Position numbers and translations under genes: made by a program
The notes under the pieces: generated by a model
The model's input: the letters and a program-made list of their open reading frames with translations, nothing else
Told to the model about the DNA's origin: nothing
Databases searched by the model: none
Assembly: GCF_012044895.1 (NCBI RefSeq)
Contig: NZ_CP050695.1
Coordinates: 3,908,635-3,972,634, forward strand
DNA: 64,000 bases
Direction of reading: 5' to 3'
Source: Aquisalimonas sp. 2447
GTDB taxonomy: Bacteria; Pseudomonadota; Gammaproteobacteria; Nitrococcales; Aquisalimonadaceae
Shown: piece after piece, positions 28,342 through 37,706 of the stretch
Numbering within the stretch: position 1 is the stretch's first letter
How the letters are laid out: each line of letters begins with the position of its first letter

Positions 28342-29505
28342 TTAAAGCTCGCCGTAGGAGTGCAGACCGCTGAGGAAGATATTCACACCCAGGAACGTGA
28401 ACGTCACCACGAACAGCCCCACCACGGCCCACCATGCCATGGGCGTGCCGCGCCAGCCCTTGGTGAAGCGCAGGTGCAGCCAGGCGGCGTAGTTCAACCA
28501 GGTGATCAACGACCAGGTCTCCTTGGGATCCCAGCTCCAGTAACCGCCCCATGCCTCGGCCGCCCACAGGGCACCCAGGATGGTGGCAATGGTGAAGAAG
28601 GCGAAGCCCAGGGCAATGTTCTTGTACATGAGATCATCCATGACCTCCGGCGACGGCAGGCCGCGCCGCTGCCAGGCATCAGGCATGCGCGCCTGAATGA
28701 GGTAGGCCACGCCGATCATGGCAGCGATGGCGAACGCCCCGTAGGCGACGAAGTTCGTCGGCACGTGGATCTTCATCCACCAGCTCTGCAGCGCCGGGAT
28801 CAGTGGGTCGATCTCGTGGGCGCCCTGAACGAAGTGGTACCACAGCAGAAAACCGATGGACGCCGCGATGATCAGACCGACGAACCCCCCCAGCGCCCGG
28901 GTCTGATAGCGGTACTCGTAGTACAGGTAGATCAGCCCGGTGGTGAAGGCGAACAGGACGAACACCTCGTAGAGGTTGGTCACGGGAATACGCCCCACCT
29001 CCGGAGCGATCAGGTAGGACTCCCACCAGCGCACCAGCAGGCCTACCAGACCCGCGCCGCTGGCCAGCCACATCATGGCCGTACCCAGCCGCTCCAGGAA
29101 CGCGGCCCGGCCCAGCAGTCCGGCAAAGTAGACCACGGGCGCCGCCAGGAACAGCGCGCACATCCACATGATGGCGGCCTGGCTGGAGAGCAGGTAGTTC
29201 AGGAAGAAATCGCTCTCGGCCGCGGCCAGGTCCGGATAACGCATCACCGCGAACAGCGTCACGACGGCGACGATGATGGTGAACAGCCGCGCCGGTTTCC
29301 ACATCCAGCCGATGGCCACGGTGGACGCCCAGGTCAGGTACAGGATGCCGTGCTCGTAGCGGTCCATCCAGGGCGCGAAATGGTAGCTGGCATACACACT
29401 GCCGAGCAGCAACGCCACAGCCCAGACCCAGTCGAACAGGGACAGGCGCGCGAGAAAGCCGCGATCGTCGTAGGTGTGTTCACCAAGAATCTGCTGGGTA
29501 CTCAT
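28342..29505 (-). CDS. ccsA: CcsA/ResC-type cytochrome c assembly protein
   Basis: A 387-residue inner-membrane protein with about eight or more membrane segments and the tryptophan-rich haem-handling motif WGGYWSWDPKETWSLITWLNYAAW. With ResB it forms the System II haem delivery and cytochrome c synthetase complex, which moves haem to the periplasm and attaches it to CXXCH. This gene is often named ccsB or resC in proteobacteria. It overlaps resB by 4 bases (ATGA). Use of System II differs from the System I (Ccm) set of most familiar gammaproteobacteria. Confidence 0.92.
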   Translation of the reverse strand: MSTQQILGEHTYDDRGFLARLSLFDWVWAVALLLGSVYASYHFAPWMDRYEHGILYLTWASTVAIGWMWKPARLFTIIVAVVTLFAVMRYPDLAAAESDFFLNYLLSSQAAIMWMCALFLAAPVVYFAGLLGRAAFLERLGTAMMWLASGAGLVGLLVRWWESYLIAPEVGRIPVTNLYEVFVLFAFTTGLIYLYYEYRYQTRALGGFVGLIIAASIGFLLWYHFVQGAHEIDPLIPALQSWWMKIHVPTNFVAYGAFAIAAMIGVAYLIQARMPDAWQRRGLPSPEVMDDLMYKNIALGFAFFTIATILGALWAAEAWGGYWSWDPKETWSLITWLNYAAWLHLRFTKGWRGTPMAWWAVVGLFVVTFTFLGVNIFLSGLHSYGEL

Positions 29506-31544
29506 GTGTTGTCTCCGTTCACCCCGTTGGCGGCATCCCTGCGGCGATCTCCGAATCGTTGCTCAAGATCCCCCTCCAGCTTGCCAAAGGCCTTGGCAAA
29601 GCCCATGGGATCGCGCTGGCTGGATCCAGCCAGCAGCACCTGCGCGCCGCGGGATGCAGGCCGCACCCAACACCACACGCGCCGGTGGGCCACGTAGAAC
29701 AGCAGGAATATCCCCACCGTCAACAGTAGCGACCCGAAGTAGACAATGTTCTGGCCTGGTGCCCGTGCGATCTGCAGACCGGTGGCCTGGCGGTGATCGA
29801 AGTCGGTGAGCTCCAGGAACACGGGCGCTTCGTACTCTGCCAACGCCGTCATGGCGGTAATGGCGTCACTGTAGAAGACCAGATCTTCTTCTGCAGGTTC
29901 CGCCGGATCGATGTCCTCATCCAGAAGAACCTGCGCATACGCCTCCCACAGCGTGCGCTCCACCACCAGGCGGTAGAAATCCATCAGCCGCTCCGGGGCA
30001 TCGCCGCCGCGGGCCTCGGCGCGTTGCTGCTGTTCCGCCATGACCGCATCGAATCCCGACTCCAGCAGGGTCTGGATCATGCCGTGAGCCTCCCGGCCCA
30101 CCTGCTGGCGCACCCGCTCTTCCGTGATGCCGATCTCCTCCATGGCGCGATTCGCCGCCGCGGCAATGGCGTCCTCGTCACGCAACTGCTGCAGCAGGGC
30201 CATGAAGCGGTCCAGTCCCCCGGAAGGGTCGGCGGGGATGTGCAGATAGCGGAACTCGTCTCCGGGTGAACGCCGCACGCCGCTGAGGAAATAGGAATCG
30301 CCATCGATGTCCACGGGCAGCATGTAGTTCTCGTACTCCAGCGCCTCGCCGGTGGGCCGGCGCAGGCGGTAGGTGAAACTGGGGCCGACGTTACGCACCT
30401 CCCGGCGGCTGGTGGCCTCGGGCACCGGATGAATATTGAAGACCTCGAAGTCGGTGACCTCCAGGCGACGACCGTTCTCCCCTGGCAGGGTCATCTCCTC
30501 GTTGACGTGGGTCTCCAGCTCGGCAGGCTCGCTGCCGTCCATCGGCCAGGCACGCAGCGCCAGCCGCGAGCCACCGTCACCGAAGTTCGCCTGGTAGATG
30601 GCATGGCCGTCGTAAACCAGCGGCTCGTTGACGCGGATGGTCTGCCTGATGGGTTCGTCCAGCTCCGGCGCATGGAGCACCACGTCACTTTCGAAGGAGC
30701 GCGGCTCGCCGGTGTCGTAGTGCTCGATGCGGAAATCCTCCACATGGAGCCGGAAGGGCAGCTCCTGCACCACGTACCCCTCGCCCAGCCGCAGGAACAC
30801 CACACCGGCCCGCCCGCCTTCGGGGATGGTGACATTGCCGCGGAACGCGGTGCGGCGCGGCGGAATCTTGCTGCTGTCATCCACCTGAGAGACCGGAATA
30901 TCCCGGGTCTCGACGGTCAACTGCCCGGTCCAGTGCTGCCACTGCACCAGCAGGTTGCCATCGATGAGGCCACCAATGCAGATCACGACGATGGCCAGGT
31001 GGGTGAAAACGTAGCCCACCCGGTTACTGCGACCGCTCATGGCCGCCACCATGATGCCGTCGCCCTTGTTCTTGCGACGAGAGCGGAAACCATGGCGCTT
31101 CAGTGCCGCTTCAGCGGTGGCCGCGACCGTCTCGGTGTCGGCGTCCAGTTCCCATTCACGCCGATGCCCCAACGCCCGCAGGGAGCGCTCCTGCTGGTGC
31201 TCGCGGAAACGGGTCATCTCCTTCCAGACGTGGGGCGTATGCCGCATCAGGCACACGGACGTCGACACCACCAGGAAGGCCAGCATCACCAGGAACCAGG
31301 GTGCACTGTAGACGTCGTAGAGACCCAGGAACTCGTAGACCTCGAACCAGAAGGGGCCGAACTTGAGGAGATAGTCCTGGTAGGGCTGGCCCTGTTGCAG
31401 GACCGTCCCGATCACCGACGCGATAGCCAGCGCCACCAGCAGCGTGATGGCCAGGTTCATGGAACCCAGGAAAGTCAGCAGAACAGACGCGGTGCTCTTG
31501 CGCCGGCGTCGCTCGCTCTGCGTGGATGCCGCGGCTGTCGCCAT
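29502..31544 (-). CDS. resB: ResB-family cytochrome c biogenesis protein
   Basis: A 680-residue membrane protein: N-terminal segments (MNLAITLLVALAIASVIGTVL, FLVMLAFLVVSTSVCLMRH), a third segment with a conserved His region (VGYVFTHLAIVVICIGGLIDG), a large periplasmic domain, and a final membrane helix (IVYFGSLLLTVGIFLLFYVAH). This is the ResB partner in System II. It is directly upstream of ccsA, with start and stop overlapping. The cytochrome c4 gene upstream, 132 bases away, is a likely client of the complex. Confidence 0.92.
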   Translation of the reverse strand: MATAAASTQSERRRRKSTASVLLTFLGSMNLAITLLVALAIASVIGTVLQQGQPYQDYLLKFGPFWFEVYEFLGLYDVYSAPWFLVMLAFLVVSTSVCLMRHTPHVWKEMTRFREHQQERSLRALGHRREWELDADTETVAATAEAALKRHGFRSRRKNKGDGIMVAAMSGRSNRVGYVFTHLAIVVICIGGLIDGNLLVQWQHWTGQLTVETRDIPVSQVDDSSKIPPRRTAFRGNVTIPEGGRAGVVFLRLGEGYVVQELPFRLHVEDFRIEHYDTGEPRSFESDVVLHAPELDEPIRQTIRVNEPLVYDGHAIYQANFGDGGSRLALRAWPMDGSEPAELETHVNEEMTLPGENGRRLEVTDFEVFNIHPVPEATSRREVRNVGPSFTYRLRRPTGEALEYENYMLPVDIDGDSYFLSGVRRSPGDEFRYLHIPADPSGGLDRFMALLQQLRDEDAIAAAANRAMEEIGITEERVRQQVGREAHGMIQTLLESGFDAVMAEQQQRAEARGGDAPERLMDFYRLVVERTLWEAYAQVLLDEDIDPAEPAEEDLVFYSDAITAMTALAEYEAPVFLELTDFDHRQATGLQIARAPGQNIVYFGSLLLTVGIFLLFYVAHRRVWCWVRPASRGAQVLLAGSSQRDPMGFAKAFGKLEGDLEQRFGDRRRDAANGVNGDNT

Positions 31545-31676
31545 ACCTCGTGGATCACCCGGAAGCGTGGGCGCGTCCCCTGCGCGTACCGCCCGTCAGG
31601 ACGGCCCGTGGAACAGTGCGCCGCAGGCGGGGTGCCCGCGGCGCTGCATCAGCGCTCCGGCCAAGGAGCCCGGTCG

Positions 31677-32300
31677 TCAGTCGCTCTGACGGCGGTGCAG
31701 GCCAGAGAGATACGAGGAGACGGCTTCGATTTCGTCATCGGACAGGCGCTCGGCCACATCCCGCATCATGCGGTTCCGGTCGGTGTCGCGATCGCCGTCA
31801 CGGTACTTACGCAGCTGCTCGGCGGTGTACTGGGCGTGTTGCCCCCCCACCCGCGGGAAGCCCGCGCCGGCCATGCCGGCACCGGCAGGCCCGTGGCACG
31901 CCATGCAGGCCGCCACGCCCTTGTCCGGAATACCGCCGCGGTAGATGTCCTCGCCGCGTTCCCTGAGATCGGGGTCCACCCCGCCGGCGACGCCCGGCTC
32001 CAGGGAGGCATAGTATGCAGCCAGGTCACGCATGTCCTGCTCATCCAGGTCGGACACCTGGCCGGCCATCACGGCATTCTCCCGGTCGCCGGTCTGGTAC
32101 GCCTTCAGCTGCTCGAACAGGTAGCGCTGCCCCTGGCCGGCAATGTTCGGCCATTCGGGGTTGTCGCTGTTGCCATCGGCACCGTGGCAGGCGGCACAGG
32201 ACCCGGAGAGCTCCTCACCGCGGGAGATGTCGCCGGCCTGCAGCAGCGGTGCCGCAACCAGCGCTGATCCGGCAAGAATCACCTTGATCCAGTTGTTCAT
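31677..32300 (-). CDS. Dihaem cytochrome c4
   Basis: A 207-residue periplasmic protein with a cleavable signal peptide (ends about LLQAG) and two cytochrome c domains, with haem sites CAACH (35-39) and CMACH (132-136). Each is followed by a distal methionine region. Cytochrome c4 carries electrons from the bc1 complex to terminal oxidases. A good sigma-70 promoter lies at 32433-32461. It heads the resB-ccsA-dsbA direction, but a 132-base gap separates it from resB. Confidence 0.93.
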   Translation of the reverse strand: MNNWIKVILAGSALVAAPLLQAGDISRGEELSGSCAACHGADGNSDNPEWPNIAGQGQRYLFEQLKAYQTGDRENAVMAGQVSDLDEQDMRDLAAYYASLEPGVAGGVDPDLRERGEDIYRGGIPDKGVAACMACHGPAGAGMAGAGFPRVGGQHAQYTAEQLRKYRDGDRDTDRNRMMRDVAERLSDDEIEAVSSYLSGLHRRQSD

Positions 32301-32432
32301 GGAATCGTGTACTCCTGGAGACGAGGAATCTCTGGGGCGCGCTCACCTGGCACGCGGCTTCCGCAAACCCGATTCCGGGGTGCGAGCACGGCAGTGGGGA
32401 GTTCACGCGGCCCTGTGGACAAAGCGACCTGA

Positions 32433-32461
32433 TTTATACCAGCCGGCCCGGTTCCGGTCAA
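32433..32461 (-). promoter_or_regulatory. Sigma-70 promoter for cytochrome c4
   Basis: On the minus strand TTGACC (32461-32456), a 17-base spacer, and TATAAA (32438-32433). Predicted transcription starts near 32426, giving a 5' leader of about 125 bases. Confidence 0.7.
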
Positions 32462-32537
32462 TTTGCCCCGGCAACACGCCGCCTGACAAGCCCTGTACCA
32501 TGGGCGCCCGGCAACCCATATCGCGAGACCTATCAGC

Positions 32538-33149
32538 ATGAGTGACCGCTATACCCGGGCTTGGTTCCTGAAAAGCGCCAACGCCCTGGACCAGCTCCCC
32601 CCCGATACCGGCCTTGAAGTGGCATTCGCGGGGCGGTCCAACGCTGGCAAGTCCAGTGCGTTGAACGCCATTACCGGGCAGAAACAGCTGGCGCGGATCA
32701 GCAAGACCCCGGGGCGCACCCAGCTCATCAACATCTTCCCCCTGGACGACGAGCGCGCCCTGGTGGACCTGCCGGGCTACGGCTATGCCAAGGTACCGGC
32801 CAGCATCAAGGCGCACTGGGACCAGGTGCTGCCGGCCTACCTGGGGCGTCGGGAAGCGCTGCAGGGGCTGATGCTGATCATGGACATCCGCCACCCGCTG
32901 AAGGAGTTCGATCGCCAGATGCTGGCCTGGTGCGACCATGCCGGCCTGCCTGCCCACGTACTGCTGAGCAAGGCGGACAAACTCAAACGCGGCGCCGCCG
33001 GCAACACCCTGCAACAGGTCCGCGCCACTCTGGGCGCGGAGTTCCCCGCCGCCACCGTCCAGCTGTTCTCCGGCCTGCGCGGCCACGGCGTCGACGAGGC
33101 GCGGCGGGTGCTGGACGTCTGGTTCGGCCTGGACGAAGGCATGGACTGA
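32538..33149 (+). CDS. engB: EngB (YihA/YsxC) ribosome-assembly GTPase
   Basis: A 203-residue small GTPase needed for large ribosomal subunit assembly. G1 is GRSNAGKS (32-39), followed by TPGRTQ, G3 [10 protein letters not shown] (77-86) and G4 LSKADK. Length and motifs fit the family. It is divergent from cytochrome c4 and convergent with polA; the 227 bases after it hold a candidate sRNA and terminator. Confidence 0.95.
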   Translation: MSDRYTRAWFLKSANALDQLPPDTGLEVAFAGRSNAGKSSALNAITGQKQLARISKTPGRTQLINIFPLDDERALVDLPGYGYAKVPASIKAHWDQVLPAYLGRREALQGLMLIMDIRHPLKEFDRQMLAWCDHAGLPAHVLLSKADKLKRGAAGNTLQQVRATLGAEFPAATVQLFSGLRGHGVDEARRVLDVWFGLDEGMD

Positions 33150-33198
33150 GCACGAACCGGCTCCATGGCCCCTTCGGCGCGGAGCCTGCTGACATCAG

Positions 33199-33228
33199 GG
33201 AACTTTTTCCGGGACAGAACGGTCTTAA
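33199..33228 (+). promoter_or_regulatory. Candidate sigma-E (AlgU/RpoE) promoter
   Basis: GGAACTT (33199-33205), 16 bases, then GTCTTAA (33222-33228). This is close to the sigma-E consensus GGAACTT-N16-GTCTAA and points into the engB-polA intergenic region. Confidence 0.65.
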
Positions 33229-33234
33229 TCAGTG

Positions 33235-33356
33235 CGCCAGTGCCCGGCGCTGCCCGCTCTCCCCCCTGTATGTTGAGCGGGCTTTCGACGACCCTTCCCC
33301 TGGGTCGTCACGTTGGCCCCGGTCTTTCCCCCCCGAGAGCCGGGGCCTTTTCTTTT
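33235..33356 (+). ncRNA. Candidate sRNA at the Spot 42/ErsA locus (engB-polA)
   Basis: An intergenic transcript of about 122 nt predicted from a sigma-E-like promoter to an intrinsic terminator. Three hairpins are visible: GCCCGCT/AGCGGGC (33252-33258/33276-33282) with loop containing CTCCCCCCT; GACGACCC/GGGTCGTC (33287-33294/33302-33309) with loop TTCCCCT; and the terminator with loop TTTCCCCCC. All three loops are C-rich and could pair with Shine-Dalgarno sequences. Spot 42 in E. coli and the sigma-22-dependent ErsA in Pseudomonas occupy the same engB-polA gap. No sequence homology to either is claimed. Alternatively this is only the engB 3' UTR. Confidence 0.55.
33315..33356 (+). terminator. 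Rho-independent terminator
   Basis: GGCCCCGG (33315-33322) pairs with CCGGGGCC (33340-33347), then TTTTCTTTT (33348-33356). Serves engB and/or the candidate sRNA. Confidence 0.85.
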
Positions 33357-33376
33357 CCGGTCCTCCGGGACGCCGG

Positions 33377-36058
33377 TCAGTGGGCCTCGTGCCAGTTTGC
33401 GCCAACCCCCACATCCACTTCCAGGGGGACATCCAGGGATGCCGCCTGGACCATGAGCCCGCGGATGCGCTCGGCCACCGGCTCCACCTCGGTTTCCGGC
33501 ACTTCGAACACCAGTTCGTCATGCACCTGCATGACCATGAGCACGTCCGGCTCGTCGGCCTGCAGCCATTCGTCCACCCGGAGCATGGCGCGCTTGATGA
33601 TATCCGCCGCGGTGCCCTGCATGGGCGCGTTGATGGCGGTGCGCTCGGCGTACTGCCGGCGCTGCTGATTGCTGGCGTTGATCTCCGGCAGGTACAGCCG
33701 CCGGCCGTAGACCGTCTCCACGAACCCCCGCTCGTGGGCCTGGCTGCGGGTGCGGTCCATGTACGCCTTCACGCCCTGGAAGCGGTCGAAGTAGAGATCC
33801 ACGTACTGCTGCGCCTCGCCGCGCTCCACGCCGATCTGCCGCGCCAGCCCCCAGGCGGACATGCCGTAGATGAGTCCGAAGTTGATGGCCTTGGCGGCAC
33901 GGCGCTGCTCGTCGGTGACCTGGTCGGGCGCCCCACCGAACACCTCGGCGGCGGTGGCCCGGTGGATGTCCTGGCGCTGCTCGAAGGCCCGGCGCAGGCC
34001 GTCGTCCCCGGACAGGTGCGCCATGATGCGCAGCTCCACCTGGGAGTAGTCGGCGGCCAGCAGACGATACCCCGGGGTGGCGACGAAGGCCTGCCGGATG
34101 CGCCGCCCCTCGGCGGTGCGCACCGGGATGTTCTGCAGGTTCGGATCACTGGATGACAGCCGCCCGGTGGCGGTCACCGCCTGATGATACGAAGTGTGCA
34201 CGCGGCCGGTATCCGTGTTGCACATCTGCGGCAGCTTGTCCGTGTAAGTCGACTTGAGCTTGGACAGTCCCCGGTGCTCCAGGATCAGGCTTGGCAACTC
34301 GTAGTCCGCCGCCAGCTCCTGGAGCACGGACTCCGCGGTGGAAGGCTGCCCCTTGGGGGTCTTCTGCACCACCGGCAGACCCTGGCGTTCGAACAGGATC
34401 TCCTGGATCTGCTTGGGCGAACCGAGATTGAACGGACCACCGGCGACTTCGTGGGCGCGCGCCTCCACGGCCTGCATCTTCTCGGCCAGCTCCCGGCTCT
34501 GGGTCCGCAGCAGCTCCCGGTCGATGCGCACGCCCTGACGCTCCATGCGCGATAGCACCGGCAACAGCGGCACTTCGATGTCCTGGTAGACGGTGGCCAG
34601 GGAGGGAATCTGCGCCAGCCGCGGCCACAGCTCCCGGTGCAGCTGCAGGGTCACGTCGGCATCTTCGCAGGCGTACGCCGTGGCCTGTTCCAGATCAACC
34701 TGGTTGAAGGTGATCTGCCGGGCGCCCTTGCCGGCCACGTCCTCGAACTTGATGGTGCCGCGGCCCAGGTACTTCAGCGCCAGGGAGTCCATGTCGTGAC
34801 GGGTGGCGGTGCTGTCCAGTACGTAGGACTGCAGCATGGTGTCGTGGCGAATGCCCTGCATGTGGATGCCGTAGCGGGCCAGTACGCTCATGTCGTACTT
34901 CAGGTTCTGACCCACCTTGGGCCGCTCCGGGTCCTCCAGCAGCGGTTTCAGCGCCGCCAGCACGGCATCGCGGTCCAGCTGATCAACAGCCCCGGGGCCA
35001 TCATGCGCCACCGGAATGTAGATGGCCTCGCCGGGCTCGACGGCAAAGCAGAGACCGACAATCCGGGCCACCATGTAATCCAGGCTATCGGTCTCCAGGT
35101 CGAAGGCGAACAGCTCGGCATCCCGCAGCCGCGCGAGCCAGGCATCGAACTCCTCCTGCTCCACCACCATGGCGTAATCACCGCCGAGACCTGCTTCCCC
35201 GGCCTCCCCGGGATCCTCACCCAGCTGCGAAAGCCACGCGGAGAACTCGAGGCGGCGATACAGGTCACGCAGGGCCGCCATGTCCGGCTCGCCCCGCTGC
35301 AGGTCCGCCGGTTTGCGGTCCATGGCCACATCACAGCGGATGGTGGCCAGCTCCCGGGACAGCGGCAGGTCGTCCAGATGCTGCCGCAGGCTCTCGCCGA
35401 TCTTGCCGCGGACCTGGCCGGCGTTGGCGACAATGCTGTCCAGGTCACCGTGCTCCGCCAGCCACTTGGCAGCGGTCTTGGGGCCCACTTTGGGGATGCC
35501 GGGGATGTTGTCCGAGGTGTCCCCGACCAGGGCCAGGTAGTCGATGATGCGCTCCGGCGGCACGCCGAACTTCGCTGCCACACCGTCGCGGTCCAGCGTG
35601 GTCCCGCTCATGGTGTTGAGCAGGGTAATGTGGCCGCTGACCAGCTGCGCCATGTCCTTGTCGCCGGTGGAGATCACCACCTGCCAGCCATCGGCCTCGG
35701 CCTGCCGGGCCAACGTGCCGATGACATCATCCGCTTCCACCCCGGGCTCCTCCACCAGCGGCAGGCCCAGCGCGCGCACGACCTCCTTCAGCGGCTCCAC
35801 CTGCGGGCGCAGATCCTCGGGCATGCTCGGGCGGTTGGCCTTGTACTGCTCGAACAGATCATCGCGGAACGTGCGCCCGGGGGCGTCGAAGACCACGGCG
35901 ATGTGCCGGGGATCATACTCGTCCAGCAGCTTGCGCAGCATGTTGGCCACGCCGTAGACGGCGCCCGTGGGTTCGCCGGCGGATGTGCTCAGCGGCGGCA
36001 GGGCGTGGAACGCCCGGTACAGGTACGACGAGCCATCCACCAGAATCATGTCGGCCAT
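33377..36058 (-). CDS. polA: DNA polymerase I
   Basis: An 893-residue family A polymerase. Three domains: 5'-3' flap exonuclease (MILVDGSSYLYRAF at the start, VGDTSDNIPGIPKVGPKTAAKWL), 3'-5' exonuclease with intact acidic motif FAFDLETDSL near residue 315, and polymerase with motif A (LLAADYSQVELRIMAHL), motif B (RRAAKAINFGLIYGMS) and motif C (MQVHDELVFEV). It fills gaps after Okazaki primer removal and excision repair. Length is slightly below E. coli (928). I start it at 36058 (MADMILVDG); an SD-like GGAGG is 13 bases upstream, rather far, and the ATG three codons later is also possible. Confidence 0.95.
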   Translation of the reverse strand: MADMILVDGSSYLYRAFHALPPLSTSAGEPTGAVYGVANMLRKLLDEYDPRHIAVVFDAPGRTFRDDLFEQYKANRPSMPEDLRPQVEPLKEVVRALGLPLVEEPGVEADDVIGTLARQAEADGWQVVISTGDKDMAQLVSGHITLLNTMSGTTLDRDGVAAKFGVPPERIIDYLALVGDTSDNIPGIPKVGPKTAAKWLAEHGDLDSIVANAGQVRGKIGESLRQHLDDLPLSRELATIRCDVAMDRKPADLQRGEPDMAALRDLYRRLEFSAWLSQLGEDPGEAGEAGLGGDYAMVVEQEEFDAWLARLRDAELFAFDLETDSLDYMVARIVGLCFAVEPGEAIYIPVAHDGPGAVDQLDRDAVLAALKPLLEDPERPKVGQNLKYDMSVLARYGIHMQGIRHDTMLQSYVLDSTATRHDMDSLALKYLGRGTIKFEDVAGKGARQITFNQVDLEQATAYACEDADVTLQLHRELWPRLAQIPSLATVYQDIEVPLLPVLSRMERQGVRIDRELLRTQSRELAEKMQAVEARAHEVAGGPFNLGSPKQIQEILFERQGLPVVQKTPKGQPSTAESVLQELAADYELPSLILEHRGLSKLKSTYTDKLPQMCNTDTGRVHTSYHQAVTATGRLSSSDPNLQNIPVRTAEGRRIRQAFVATPGYRLLAADYSQVELRIMAHLSGDDGLRRAFEQRQDIHRATAAEVFGGAPDQVTDEQRRAAKAINFGLIYGMSAWGLARQIGVERGEAQQYVDLYFDRFQGVKAYMDRTRSQAHERGFVETVYGRRLYLPEINASNQQRRQYAERTAINAPMQGTAADIIKRAMLRVDEWLQADEPDVLMVMQVHDELVFEVPETEVEPVAERIRGLMVQAASLDVPLEVDVGVGANWHEAH

Positions 36059-36083
36059 GGGCGGTGCCAATCCTCCAGCCAGG

Positions 36084-36848
36084 TCAGAAGCGGGCCGAGA
36101 CCCCGATATAGGGCCCCTCAACGGTGACGTCGGCATCGATGTCGTCGAAGTCGTCCAGGCGGATGTTCTGGTATTTCCAGCCACCCTCCACGGCCAGGGA
36201 GCCGACACCGTACCCGGCACGGTAGCCGCCGCGCAGGGTCACGTCCACGATGCGGTGGCCGTCATAGGCCAGGAAGCTGCCCTCACCGCCGCCGAAGAAA
36301 CCGGTGCCCGGCATGCGGAACTCCGTGCGGGCGTAGGCCAGGGGCAGCGGGCCGGAGAAGGAGACCTTCTCTCGCTCACCGTTATTCTGGCTTTCCACCT
36401 CGACGAAGCCATCGATGTACTTGATGTTCAAACCCACATCCAGATCGAACAGCAGCGACCAGGGGGTCCAGTAGAGGACAATATCGGTCTGGTCCAGCTC
36501 CACCTCGGAGTCAACATCTTCCTGAGTTGTGAAGCCGACGCCACCGAACTCGAACGAGTTGTCCACCGTTCCACTGCCGGTGAGGTTGATCGGCGTGTAC
36601 TGCAGCTTCAGCCGCGGCAGGATCGGCACGGGATGGCGCAGGTCCGCCCAGACGAAATAGCCGGTCTCGGAACCGATCTGCAGATCGTCCTCCACGTCGG
36701 CGCGGTTGCCGTCACTTTCCATGTAACCGCGAGGATCCTGGCTCCACAGGCCCGCACCGACGCTGACGCCGGTGAGTCCGGCCTGAGCACTGGAGATCGG
36801 CAGAACGGCGAGGGCAATGGCGGGGATCAGGTGGCGATGAATACGCAT
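36084..36848 (-). CDS. Outer-membrane beta-barrel protein (TIGR04219-like)
   Basis: A 254-residue protein with a clear signal peptide (to about residue 23, SSAQA) and alternating amphipathic beta-strands ending in the aromatic Phe expected of outer-membrane barrels (GPYIGVSARF). The pattern WxDLRHPVPILPRLKLQYT and the order of strands recall the TIGR04219 outer-membrane family. Function unknown. It is upstream of polA in the same direction with a 25-base gap, so partial co-transcription is possible. Confidence 0.75.
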   Translation of the reverse strand: MRIHRHLIPAIALAVLPISSAQAGLTGVSVGAGLWSQDPRGYMESDGNRADVEDDLQIGSETGYFVWADLRHPVPILPRLKLQYTPINLTGSGTVDNSFEFGGVGFTTQEDVDSEVELDQTDIVLYWTPWSLLFDLDVGLNIKYIDGFVEVESQNNGEREKVSFSGPLPLAYARTEFRMPGTGFFGGGEGSFLAYDGHRIVDVTLRGGYRAGYGVGSLAVEGGWKYQNIRLDDFDDIDADVTVEGPYIGVSARF

Positions 36849-36914
36849 GGTGCCTCCGGGAATCTTTTCGTGTGACGCGACACTGACTGCCTTCGTGGCC
36901 CGTCATGGTACATA

Positions 36915-37706
36915 ATGGAGCCAAAGCCGTACCGTGCAGCGCGCACGGAACAGTTCCTGGACGACGCCATCAGTAATACGGACCCTATGACCACACCCGA
37001 CAAGTTCGCCGGCCGCGCGCCCATCAACGATTCCCTGATGACCCGGGAGTCCTGGAAAATCTTCCAGGTCATGGCCGAGTTCGTTGAAGGCTTCGAGCGG
37101 CTGGCGCAGATCAAGCCCTCGGTGAGCGTGTTCGGCTCGGCACGCACCCCCGTGGACCATCCCTGGTACGCCCTCGCCGAGGAGACCTCCCGGCAGCTCT
37201 CCAACGCAGGCTTCTCGGTGGTCAGCGGCGGCGGTCCGGGGATCATGGAGGCGGCTAACAAGGGCGCCTACCAGGGCAAGGCGCCCAGCATCGGGCTCAA
37301 CATCCAGCTGCCCATGGAGCAGGGTGGCAACCCTTACCAGGACATCAGCCTGAACTTCCGCCACTTCTTCTCGCGCAAGGTGATGTTCGTGAAATACGCC
37401 TCGGCCTACGTGGTGCTGCCGGGCGGTTTCGGCACCCTGGACGAATTGGCCGAGATTCTCACGCTGGTGCAGACCGGCAAGACCCGACGCATCCCCATCA
37501 TTCTGGTCCACGGCCAGTTCTGGCGCGGGCTGATCGACTGGTTCCAGGACACCCTGGTGGCCGAAGGCACCATCAACCCCGAGGACATGGATCTGTTCCT
37601 GGTGGTGGAGGACCCCAAGGACGTGGTGGAGGCCATTTTCGACCACTACGAGCACCGCGGTTTCGAGCCCTCGGCGCGGGAGCGGGAAATCCTGCTGGAT
37701 CTGTAG
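36915..37706 (+). CDS. LOG-family protein (nucleoside 5'-monophosphate phosphoribohydrolase-like)
   Basis: A 263-residue Rossmann-fold protein with the LOG signatures SGGGPGIMEAANKGA and PGGFGTLDE. LOG proteins cleave the N-glycosidic bond of nucleotide monophosphates, including cytokinin nucleotides. Length fits the longer proteobacterial type. The start is uncertain: 36915 gives the longest form, while ATG at 36987 (MTTPDKFAG) removes 24 residues of poor conservation, and TACATAAT at 36908-36915 could be a -10 box. The stop codon lies inside a REP palindrome (37703-37726). Confidence 0.85.
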   Translation: MEPKPYRAARTEQFLDDAISNTDPMTTPDKFAGRAPINDSLMTRESWKIFQVMAEFVEGFERLAQIKPSVSVFGSARTPVDHPWYALAEETSRQLSNAGFSVVSGGGPGIMEAANKGAYQGKAPSIGLNIQLPMEQGGNPYQDISLNFRHFFSRKVMFVKYASAYVVLPGGFGTLDELAEILTLVQTGKTRRIPIILVHGQFWRGLIDWFQDTLVAEGTINPEDMDLFLVVEDPKDVVEAIFDHYEHRGFEPSAREREILLDL

